This document shows, one piece after another, positions 1 through 11,700 of a DNA stretch of 64,000 bases (positions within the stretch are counted from its first letter, which is position 1; each line of letters starts with the position of its first letter). This DNA comes from Megamerina dolium. Lineage: Eukaryota; Arthropoda; Insecta; Diptera; Megamerinidae. The notes under the pieces are model-generated. The model saw only the letters and a list, made by a program, of their open reading frames with translations. It made no database searches and was not told the DNA's origin. Where the stretch lies: contig OY978527.1 of the NCBI GenBank assembly GCA_963854835.1, positions 31,595,047-31,659,046 of the forward strand, read 5' to 3'. Made by a program: the position numbers and the translations under genes.

Positions 1-590
1 AACGAGTTTTTTTCGAGCCAGGTTAATTTTTGTTACTGAACTGGAAAAAAATTTGTTCGGCGGTTTAGCACAATTAGTTAATTGAATTATTAAAAAAAAT
101 TAAATTACTATCCTAAGTGCTTAATTATATTTTATAAAATCGTAATTTACAAATAATAAATTTGCAGCTTTTATTTTCATATTGTTCCTCTATGCATGAG
201 AAAGACACGGGTCACCATTCAAGTGTTAAATTTGACAGCTATAGTAAGTTTATAAAGAAAAATTTGTACCGTCCTCAGTGATACTCACAAGTTGACGAAA
301 GCGTGACTGAATGAACTTATATAATAACAAATTTGCTATTCATAAGAAAATGTGATTTATTGCGCTTTATATAATGTGGCTGTAAACAAATGCATTCGTA
401 TACATGTTAAATTTCAAATATACATACTTTGAATTAGTTTTAAGGGATTTTCGTTAGATGGCGTAACTTGTACGTTTGCTATCGGACCATACTGTAACTA
501 TATTCACTGTAAAGCGCCATTTTTAGGCTGTCTTTCAGTATCTGTCATTTCGTAAAAGTGTAAACAATCAATTTTTATTGAGCTTCAAAC
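1..590. other. A+T-rich stretch with no recognisable gene
   Basis: No convincing coding region, RNA gene or terminal repeat was recognised. It lies just upstream of a mariner relic whose start codon is at 591, so part of it may be that element's 5' end, but I could not match a terminal inverted repeat. Confidence 0.4.
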
Positions 591-1146
591 ATGTCGACTT
601 TTGAGTCAACAAAACATTTGCGAAAAGTTTTTCTTTTCATGTTTAATTCAAAGAAAAGTGGAAACTTACAAGGAACATTGTACATCGATTAAAATGTGTG
701 AGTACTGGTTTCGTCGTGATTTCGACATTGAAGAGAAGAGCGTTCGAGCCAACCATAACATTTTAAAGAAAAAAAAATTAACGGCTTAATTAGGCGAAAG
801 TGCATGTCAAACGCTTAAAAAATTGGCAACATAGTTAGCCGATGACGAATAAATCGTTTCCAAACCACTGAATGGAATACTCACATGGTGACAAGCGTAT
901 GCTCTGTATTTGGTGGGACCAGCTTGGTGTTGTATATTAAAGATGAGCTGCTAAAACCGAATGAAGCCATCACCAGTGGCCTTTATCGAACACAATTGAT
1001 GCATTTCAGCTGAGCATTGAAGGAAAAACAGCCACAATACCTCGAAGGACACGACAGAGTAATTTTGCCACATGACAATGCTCGTCCACATGTTGCTAAG
1101 TCGTTCAAACATACTTAGGAACGCTAAAATGGGAAATCCTACCCCA
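591..1146 (+). pseudogene. Mariner transposase relic (mauritiana/Mos1-like)
   Basis: The relic starts at an ATG (591) with a mariner-like opening (MSTFESTKHLRKVFLFMF). In changing frames there follow recognisable pieces of a mariner transposase: a DFDIE segment, a CQTLKKLA helix-turn-helix segment, a ..LLKPNEAIT.. segment near 950 and the catalytic HDNARPHVAK motif near 1075-1100, ending in LKWEILPHP at about 1146. Stops and frameshifts are frequent and the central domain is partly deleted, so it cannot encode a working enzyme. Mariner transposases cut and paste DNA at TA sites. A different mariner relic follows directly, so the 3' end is lost or replaced. Confidence 0.75.
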
Positions 1147-1154
1147 CCCGTGGG

Positions 1155-1625
1155 TACAGGCACAAATGACGTTGAACGATCAGGTCGTCCAAATAAGGCT
1201 GTTACAGCAGAAAATGTTAAAAAAAATTAAAAATCGATGAGTGAAACGGCGTGAGATAGCTGACATCCTAAATATATCAAACAAAAACAAGAACGAATCG
1301 ATGAATAAGACCGCTGTTTCACACTGACAATGTGACAATTGATCAAACATGGATCCATTATTATACACCAGAATTGAATTGTCAGTCAGCTGAGTGGAGA
1401 ATGTTCGATGAAAGTCGTCCAAAGCGACCAAAAACACACTGTATTTTGGGATACACACTACACTATCTGTTCGCAGATTTGAAAAAAAATGTTCCAGGGA
1501 ATTTGGCTCAAATGAAGAAGTAATCGCTGAAGCAAACGCGTATGATAAATCGTTTTACAAAAAAGGCATGTTAGAAAAGCGCTGGAATGATTGTATTGCT
1601 CTTAAAGGAGGTTACGTTTTTTTAC
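1155..1625 (+). pseudogene. Second mariner relic, internally deleted (mellifera-like)
   Basis: This relic abuts the previous one but belongs to another mariner lineage. It opens with ERSGRPNKAVTAENVKK, a first-domain segment. It then jumps to TIDQTWIHYYTPELNCQSAEW (near 1332-1400), the region around the first catalytic D, and to ESRPKRPKT. After another deletion it ends with the C-terminal signature KKMFQGI..EKRWNDCIALKGGYV at about 1620. The order is correct but blocks are missing and frames shift, so it is dead. The abutting relics suggest insertion of one into the other or a deletion between two copies. Confidence 0.75.
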
Positions 1626-2621
1626 TTACCCCCAGGGCTTATTGAACTATGTGTTAAATATTTATATTAATTTATTTAATTTTTTTATGTGACATTGTTC
1701 CCTTCTTCCAATGTAGCTCAAGGAAACCTGATTGAGATTGAGATTATGCTGTGAATTTTCTTTGTAATTCTTTATCAAGATGAGTTTCTCTCGTTTTAAA
1801 TTGACTAATGACTTATTGAATGCATTTTCTTTGACGACGATTGCAAATAAAAGTTTCGAGTTTCCAAACTAGGGATAAAAATGTATGTTTTGCTGAAAAT
1901 CGACAAAATAACACATTAGAAATAAGAGAAAATAGGTACAAAAAATTAGAAATAGATTATTTATATTGATTTCAAGTTTGTATTCCATTACAAATTTGCT
2001 TGTTAATTAGCAATATTTCTTCTTTAGTGTAGTCCTATGGATTGTATTAAATATGAACACGTTGACTGCCATTTATGGTCATCTAAAGCATGAGGTAAGA
2101 ATGCGTTTTACGGCTCATGTCTGAATGAAAAATTTTACGAGCTTCAATAAATATCTGTTCAGTGGATCATCGCCACAGTAAAAATACATTTTTTTGGTAA
2201 ATAGTTCCACTCTTTCTATGTCCTCATAAAAATTAATAATCCCCCATTAGAAACCATTATCAATATAATTTCGTATTTTTGCACTATAATTGTACTTTTG
2301 TTGTGATTCATTTTTGTAGTGTCGCAAATCTTGCCATCACATATAAGAGATTAGCTCGTTAATCTACGACTTGATTGTCCTCCAACGTGTTAATATAAAA
2401 ATTATCCTTCTTATGGTTCATTCTTTGTTTCTTATCAGTGGTAAAAAGAGCACAGCTAATATAAGTTATTTATGTATATTAGTGTTGGTCCTTGAATACG
2501 ATCATATCATTAACATAACAATACAATACCATATTTTAAATATGCTATCAGCATATAAGAAATAAATATATTATGCAGACTTAATAAAAGTAAAAAAAAA
2601 ATTGACAAATATGTAAATGCA
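1626..2621. other. Intergenic / possible nonA 3' flank, nothing recognised
   Basis: This is the downstream flank of nonA on the minus strand. It is A+T-rich with only short spurious open frames. It may contain nonA 3' UTR or a further 3' exon, but I found no coding segment that continues the protein. Confidence 0.4.
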
Positions 2622-2725
2622 CTACTGAACTTTTAAGTGAGTTTTTGAGTCAACTCCTTGAACTTTACTTTTAAAACGTACCTGTGGATTATTCGGTCCA
2701 TTATTACCACCACCGCCATTGTTAG
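2622..2725 (-). CDS. nonA: nonA last visible exon (Gly/Asn tail), possible retained intron
   Basis: The acceptor TTTTAG|CTAACA opens a short ANNGGGGNNGPNNPQ tail. At 2682/2681 the sequence CCACAG|GTACGT is a good donor. If it is not used, the frame runs 19 more codons to TAG at 2622. If it is used, a further exon must lie below 2600, which I did not find. Both outcomes are possible, so the C-terminus is uncertain. Confidence 0.65.
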
Positions 2726-5700
2726 CTAAAAAAAATTGTTAACAATTTTAAAATCTACTATGAAACATTTGAAAATAATATAATACCTCTAAATTCAAAA
2801 GGAGAATTACTTGCTCCACCAAAGTTATCGAAAGCATTGCCGCCTCCACTGCCAAAACCACCTTCCTGTTGATCCAGTAGTGAATTCAACTGCTGTGCTT
2901 GCATAAATAATGTATTTTCCTGCTGACGGCGACGCATTTCTTCTTCCTGACGCAACATGCGAGTTTGCATCTCCGTTTGCTGGCGTCGCATATTGTCTTC
3001 GTCGCGTTTCCTCATTTCCTCTGCCTGTTTTTCCCGCATTTCCCATTCCATTTTCTTACGTTCATTGTCCGATTCACGCTTACGTAATTCTTTTGAGAAA
3101 ATTCATATTTTAAATCAAAACTTAGACCTGGTATATAAACTGCTTACCTTGTCTCAACAATTCAGTTTCATGTTCATAACGTGCGTACTCCATCTGTGCC
3201 TCCAATTTTTCTTCTTCCATCTTTAATTCACGTTTGAGTGCTTCCTGTTTGGTTTTGTAAAGTTCATGAAGCTGCTTCCACCTTGTACCATATTCATGTT
3301 CGAACGAATCCAAGTCGGCGAAACGAGGACCAACACTACGTTCGTGGTTGAATTCTGCCGTTTTCTTGTTCAATGATTTTTCTGGTAGACCATCTGCGTC
3401 ATCATTTACATCAAATGGCTCAACGACACAAGGACGAAGGGAAGCAGTCAAAAAAAAACATTTTTCATTACAAAAACGCAAACAAGCATTAGCTGTTGAT
3501 TTCTTAGCAAATTCGACGATTCCTTCGCCAGTATGTTTTCCACGATCATCCACTATGATGTTGGCCCTCTCTACGGGACCAAAGACTTCGAAAGCTTTGT
3601 AGAGCAATTCATTAGAAACAAATTGTGTTAGATTGCTCACTCGCAATATGGTAGCGTTTGGTGCAAAACGTACACGTAGAGGACGTCCCTTACGCATGGT
3701 GCCATCCAATTCACGCTTAGCTTTCTCGGCATTAGCATGATAATCCAATTTAAGAAATGTGAAATTCTTCTCTGCATTACAGAACACTTCACCAATTTCT
3801 CCATATGGTTTAAACATATCTCGCAATTCTTGTTCAGTAACATCATTAGTAAGGTTGCCAATATACAACCGATTGCGTCCAGAAAATTTCACTTCCTCAG
3901 CGATTTCTATTGGTGGCAACTCATGGGTTGGGCCTGCCATGGCACGTAATCGTTGCCCAATGAAGAAATCGTCACCACGACCGAAACCACCTTGACCTCC
4001 TTGACCACCCATGCCACCACCACCACCTCCAGCACCACCACGATTACCACGACTACGATCCCGGTTACCACCACCACCACCACCACCGCTACCGCCACCG
4101 CCGCCACCACCACCACCACCACCGCCTCCTCCACGATTACCACTGCGATTTTGGTGATTTTGGTTTTGATTCATATTTTGCTGCTGCTGCTGCTGCTGCT
4201 GTTGGAATTGATGCTGTTGATGTTGTTGATGCTGCTGTTGCTGTTGCTGTGGCTGTTGCTGCTGCTGCTGTGGCGGCTGCTGCTGCTGTTGACCACCCAT
4301 TTCCTTGTTGCCATCTTGATTTTGTGTTACTTGCGGCTTATTTTCATTTTGCTGAAAGGTAAGATATTCTTTATTTCAACTCTTTATAGAATCTGTAAGA
4401 TATTTAGCCCAAAGTTCGGATATTTCATAAAATATAAATTTTTCTCATCACTCTTGGGTAGGCAGTAGTGGTTGTTGCTGTACGACAAAAAAATACAAAA
4501 TCGATCCTCTATGTATGATTACAACTATTACAAGGGAGCTAATTATATAAGCTAGAAAAAGTAGCATTTCTTTTTCTAAGCTTTGTCATAGATTTGGTTT
4601 AGAAACCCTTTCAATGCAACTTATTACTGCCGGAAGAATTGTCAGTTGCTTGCCGGCAGGTGGGTACCATTCGAAAAAAAAAACCGTCTTTTCGATATAA
4701 AATTGTGCTTCAGCCGGGGATTGGACCCACTACATACAGATCAAAAGGCCAACACACGAGCCACTGTGCCTTTAAAGGTGTCGTACAGTATAATTAACAA
4801 ATATTCAAAAAAAAAAAAAAAAAAATCCATTCGCATTTTGAAGTTATACTACACATAGATGCCCTCGCCTATACATTTGAAGCACTTTTGTTTTTTTTTA
4901 ATGCACTTAAGAATTAGTTCTAACTTGACTCTCGCAAACATGGGTACAGGACCGACCTTTATTACCTGCAACAAGGAGGAGGTTTTAGATATAACCCTTA
5001 CAAACGACTCTTCGGACTGTCTAGTTAGGGAATGGAGGGTTGACAAAGAACACTCTTTCTCGGATCATAGATATATTAGCTTTCGCCTTGATACAAGGCC
5101 ACAAAAGCAAATACAATTTTTAAATAGGAAACGCACAAATTGGGATAAGTATAGGGCCATCCTGAATAAATCCCTCACTCAGGCGACCTCAGCCTGCAAA
5201 ATGAGGAGCAGCTTGAGGCCGCTGTTGAACAAATTACAGAAGCTTGCAGGAAAGCTACTGTAGCGTCCTGTCCAATCAGAAGGACTCCAAAAAAGAAGAA
5301 ACCTCCGTGGTGGTCGGTAGAGATCATCACTCCAAGGAAGGAGTGTCGACAGCAATTCAACCGAACCAAAATCACTAATCAATGGCAACCCTATAAGGAG
5401 AGCCTACGAGTGTTTAAAAGGCGATTAGGAGAGCAAAAAGATCATCATGGAATGACTTTTGCAGCAACATAGAAGAAATTTCAGAGGCAAGCCGCCTACG
5501 AAAGATTCTCGCAACGAATCCAGTTACACCCAGTGTCATTATGAAGGGGGATGGCGATTGGACTACTTCAAGTCTGGAAACTCTTCGAGTACTAATTAAT
5601 ACTCATTTTCCAGGCTGTTTGGAGGACAGCCCTGGCCGAACTCCCAACGTTAATCCTAGTAGAATTATCTACGACGTCTCGCACAAAATAATCAGTAAAA

Positions 5701-8700
5701 CAAAGATTAATTGGGCGATAAATAATTTTAAAACATTCAAGTCACCAGGACCTGATGGTATTATACCCGCGGACATGCAGAAGTGTGCGGACCTTCTAAC
5801 ACCTTGGTTGGAGGTAATCTTCTCTGCATGCCTAAGGCTATGCTATGTCCCCAAGACATGGCTACAAGTTAACGTGGTGTTTATCCCTAAAGGCGGAAAA
5901 ACGTCCCACTCAAAGCCAAGTGATTTCAGACCTATAAGTCTATCATCTTTCTTATTAAAAACCCTTGAAAGACTACTTGATGTGCACTTAAAGGGCTCTA
6001 TAAATACTAAGAATATATCTTCATTGCAACACGCATATAACAAAGGCAAGTCCGTTGAGGCAGCCCTTCACTCACTTGTGCAGAAGATCGAAACATCTTT
6101 GCACTGCAAATATAGCTTGGTCACCATTCTAGATATTGAGGGGGCCTTCAATAACATAAAACCAGAAGCAGTCGAACACTCTCTTGCTATGCTTAAGGTA
6201 GATGAACCTATTATTAGATTCATTAGTCTGTTGCTAAAGCAAAGAGTTATATACTCAAAATTGGGTATCTCATGCATTAGTAGATTTGCGATTAAGGGCA
6301 CCCCTCAAGGGGGTGTGCTGTCGCCTCTTTTGTGGAACTTAACCATCAATGAAGTTCTCATATCTTTACAGGCCACGGGATGCAAAGCGGTGGCTTATGC
6401 GGATGACGTGGCACTTGTGGCATCGGGAACATATTTGAATACACTCAACGAAGTGATGATCCATGCCTTATCAATATTGTCCAAATGGACTTCAAACTCT
6501 GGTCTGGCCATCAACCTTGCCAAAACTGAGCTAGTCCTCTTTACTAGAAAGCATAAAATACCTATTTTTACCTTACCTAGAATTGGGAGAACTAGTCTAA
6601 AGCTAACTGAACAGGCGAAGTACTTGGGTATAACTTTAGATAGGAAACTAAGTTGGAAACCAAACACGAAGGAAAGGGTTCGTAAAGCAACAGCAGCACT
6701 CTATTCACGTAAGATGAGTCCTACAATCGTATCATGGCTATACTCTGCGGTGATCAGACCAATTCTTTTTTACGGTGTGATAGTCTGGTGGGAATCCTTA
6801 AATAAGGAGGTACACAGACGGCTAATAGACAAGGTTCAAAGGACGTCTGCGGTGTTGACAACAGGTGCTCTAAGAACCACCCCGTCAAAAGCACTATACT
6901 CGCCATTGCATCTACTCCCCGTAGATTTATTTGGCAAGCAGAGAGCGTTTATATCAGGAATTAGGCTAAACATAGCTTCACGCTGGGCTCAACCAGGATA
7001 CGGGCATTCAAGGATCCTGGGGAAGCGCACTACAATTCCGAATGCCATCGACTATACTATCCCCATACCATGCTTTCACAATAGATTCTCAACCCATATA
7101 CCCTTAAGGGAATGGAATTGGGGTATTGTCAACGAAACTAAGTCCGGTCGGTACAATTGTACACAAATGGCTCCAAATTGGTGGGTAGGGTATGAGGTGG
7201 CGTCGTTTCTGATTCCTTACGCGTTAAGCTCAAGTTCCGATTACCCGACTTTTGCAGTGTTTTTCAAGCTGAGATAATGGCTATAAAGGATGCGGCAACG
7301 TGCCTCGCTGTAATATAATATATTTCAAAGATGTTTTTATTTACACCGACAGTCAAGCTGCCATTAAATCTCTCGCAGGAACGTTCGCCAAATCGGCGAA
7401 CCCGCTGCCCTTAAATGCCGCTCAGCTCTTAACGAGCTAGCGGAGAACTACAATGTACACATTGTATGGGTACCGGGGCATAGGGACACTCCAGGGAACT
7501 GTGAGGCAGATGAATTGGCGAGATCGGGCACTAAGTTGCCAGAGATCTATCTATCTCATCAAGCCGGAATTCCGCTTGCAACATGCAAGCTTCTTATCAC
7601 ACAACATTTTCTCACCATAGCCAACAGACGATGGCGGGATGAGAGCTCTTGTGCTACTACTAGGAAAATCTAGCCAACTCTTGACAATAGACGAACTCGT
7701 TCACTGTTGTCAATGGGCAGGAAAACCATCAGTAATGTAGTCGCCGTACTCACGGGCATGCTGCACGGCCAACGATTTTTGTCGCTGCTGCCAGGACGAG
7801 GAAGAGGAGGAAAGTGTTCACCACTTCCTCTGTAGATGCCCCGCCTTGGTACGCAGAAGGCACACTCTACTGGGGAGTGCCTTTTTTATAGATACCACTG
7901 AGCTTGCACCCATGGATGTCAGAGACATTGCTCTATTCATGAGGAAATCCCAATGGTTCCGCTTAACAGAGGAGATAGGACAGTAAGCATCAAGTCACTG
8001 TAAACAACACAAACAGCGCCTTTACATCAAAACGTTCTGTGTACGTTTATTGTAAAAAATGTCAAACTTTCCAATGGATATGTCAGATTTGACGAAAATA
8101 TACTGTATCATACTTTTAAAAAAAAATAGCAAAGTACGTATTTGCAAATCTTTCGGTAGTAACAATTTCCCATGGAAAACCTTCTAAAATAACTCAGTGA
8201 CAAACCTAAAAACAAAGTGGTCACAAAGGTTCTGCCATTCGGAACCGGCAACAGTACTGGAAAAGAAGCTCAACCAAAAAGCTCTTTGGGGCTTATAAAT
8301 GCCACATATTTATTTTCTTTCTTTTACTTATTGACAGCTAAATAACTCGACCACCAAATCCCATTAAAGATACGATCTCAAATTTCATATAGTTGTAACT
8401 AGTATCGAATTTATACCGATATAACTTATCGTCGTTGCGTCTATAAAAGTAGCTTTATATTTTGTAACTTCTGTATTACAGTTGAAAAATAATCTAAAAA
8501 AATGCTAAGCAATTTCAAGTGTTGTCTTCTAATCTAAACCGAGCTGATTTATACCACAAACAGTGCTTCTCAATGTTGCTAGGAAATGAGATTTTTATGT
8601 CAATTTATATAATTCGTAAGAAATCAAAAATCCCGAAAATTCCGGGATTGTTGACAAATAAGCTGAATTAAAAAACCGGGATGCCGGGATTGAGATCCCT

Positions 8701-11700
8701 AATGCATGCTTACCTGTTAAAAGAGACGGGCAGACATTAAGTAAATGCATGTTTGCAAGTAGCTAGTACAAACGTGTAAGGCTGATGACAGAGTGAGCGC
8801 TACAGGCGTTGCTATGCTTGAAGCTACAACCGCTATTGCTATATCAATCTTTGACGTGTCAGAGTAAGCGCTATATTGTGTGGTTTTTGAGAGAGAGAGA
8901 GAAATAAAAAGCAATGCGAAAAACCGTTTAAAAAACAACGCACGCATGCACCCACACATTGTCCATATCAAATTTTTTATTTGAACTCTCTCTCTGTTTT
9001 TACTCTCTCTCACTTCAAAATGTCGCTGCTATAAATCATTTCACTACTAGCTTTATAGCGGCCAAGCACTGAAACTATTTTGTAGCTCTGCTCTCACTCT
9101 GACAACATTTGAGCGAGCACATAAGTAAACACAAGCAGAGTTTTGTAGCAAGTTGTAGCTACATATCATTGTATTAATACATTGTGTAGTTACTTTTATA
9201 ATACTTTGCATCTAAATTTTTTGGGTCGCTGTTTGCTTTTCTTTGCGTATCATAACATTAGTGATGCATTTTGGGACAGACTACATTGCCAAAATTTTAA
9301 GGGTTGCCTTAAACAACAAGTGCAGAATAGCAGATTCTGGGAAGAAAAAAATTTTGTTTCGCCTTGACGAACCAAAATTTGCTGTTGTTGTAGCAGCAAG
9401 AATACCGAAATGAATTGCTTTGTTTCCGTACAAAGCATTTCCGTATTCTACCGAGTTGAATGGACCCTAGTCGACCACGTGGACGTGGACGTAAACTCGT
9501 CCATTCTTGGGAAGCCCAAAAGTGGTTCAGCAGAAATGCCTACAGAAGGTGTAGCTGAAAGTTTAAACGAAGCAATTATTGATTTTTTCGGCATAAATGT
9601 ACAATACGACACTGAGGAAAAAAAATGTCATCGTATAGCTTTTTTTTTTTGTAAACAGAATAGTAAAAAGTATTTTTGTCGGGCGCGCACACATAAGGCG
9701 TGATTCAAGGTCAAAGTTCAAATTTGCGATCGAAATTACTCAGAAAATTCGCAATTTTTTTTACAGTATGGGTATCAAATGAAAGGTATTTTTAATTTTT
9801 TTTCACTGATATACATAAACCATTTTTTTACATTTTAAAAGTTATTTTTTGCGCGGCTATGACAAAAGACGTTTATCCTAAAATACTGTTGATCGCGAAG
9901 CCAGCGTTGTCCCTATAAGTGCTATTTTTTGCGACCAGTCCAAGGCCGGCTTTCAAAAAAAGTCATCGTAAAATACTGTTAGTCACGAAACCGGCTTCGT
10001 ACCTAGAAGGGTTAATTTATTTGTGCCCATGAATGTCTCACTACTCTTCCTCTATGCACATAGCGAAAGTAGGATCATAAAACAAATATATTTTAAATAT
10101 ATACAAATTCTTTAAAAATGTTTTATATACCATTGGAAAGGTAATCTTTGTCTTTAATTAATGATCTTTAAAATAATCAATAATTTTTGATAAGTTAATG
10201 GGGTATTTAAAAAAAAAAAATCGGTTTTTACAAAATTTGTATAAACAATTTATATTCCTTCACATTTAAAAAGTTAAAAATTCATATGAAATATTATATA
10301 CCTGTAAAAAGGTATTAAAATTACCTGATTTGATACCCATATTGTAGAAAAAATTGCGTGTCTATCGAGTAATCTCGACCTCAATCTTGAACATTAAAAT
10401 GACCCACGCCTTATATGGGCGTCGCCAACGAAAATTTAGTTTGTTATAACGACAAGTATAACCTGTATCCGACGCAATTTATAATTTTTGCTTTCTCAAG
10501 GACGCCGTTTTCTGCGCTTATGCCAAAATAAGCTCTATACGATGGATTCTTTCTTGCCTCACAGAGTGGTATTGTACATTTTTTCACATGCTATTATGTA
10601 CTGTTGCCCAATATTTGTGTGTGGGTATTTTTTTTATATTGATAGAAGCATTTGAAAGATGTCGACCAATTATGCACATAAATTGAAAAATTGGCTGTTA
10701 AATTAACAAATGACAACTCATGGCAGGAAATATTTATCAAGATAACATCTCTAATTAAACACTTCAATTGCCAAATCAACTTTTTGAATATTTTTAAAAT
10801 TCTGTCAAAGTACTGGTACAAATTATTCTATTAAAAAAAAAATATCTCTAATAAAAATTAACACCACTAAATGACATTCTTTTAGCCATTGAATATGAAT
10901 TAAAAAAAAAAAAAAATATAAACTATTTTCTCATTTTTCAACTATGTTTTGTGGATTTAATCAATTTGGAAAGTGAAGTATTCAATTATTGCTTTCCATG
11001 AGCAATATCCTGTCTCCATTGGCAATATCTTGTCCAATGGCTGTGCTTGTTTAAAACGGGGAATCAGAGGAAACTTACAAATTAGTTTGTATCAAAGGGA
11101 CCCTTAACTCTTAATGTACTCATTTCCAAAAAAATCTTCGAGTAAATAGTGAATTTTCTGTGAAAATGGTAAAATTGTACTTCTTAAGAGAATAAGGAAA
11201 AAAGTTGATATTTATACGTGATACACTTTGTGTATCAAATAGAAAGAAAACCAATGCCAAAATTTGGTCAGAATTTTCTTTCTAAAGATTAACTAATATG
11301 TCACTATTATGGCGAGCATTTTAACTCTGCAGATGTACTTCGTATCGTCATTCGGTGACAACTTCATGAAATGATGCCGAGTAGCACGATTCCAAGACTA
11401 AAAATGCAGTTAAGTAACCAAGATAAAAACAAAAATAAAAAATAAGAAAACAAAAATCAAATCAAATATCTATTTAGAAACATGGTGTAAACCCAATAAA
11501 GAATTAAGTCCAATCCTGAATAGCACAAATATAAAATCTATAATGCATTTTAACTTCATGCCGATTGATTGCTTTGCCACGAAAATATGTATGTATATTG
11601 TAAAGCAACAATCCTGTGTCCGCCATTTTGAATTTTTATTTAGAGAAAATTATTAGTTACCTGGTTCTGATTCATATTTCCACGATTTTGATTGCCACCA

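Noticed and set aside
3953..4468. 171-codon plus-strand open frame rich in Thr and Leu
   Set aside because: It is the complement of the Gly and Gln repeat coding part of nonA exon 2; low-complexity codons give long antisense frames. No independent gene evidence.
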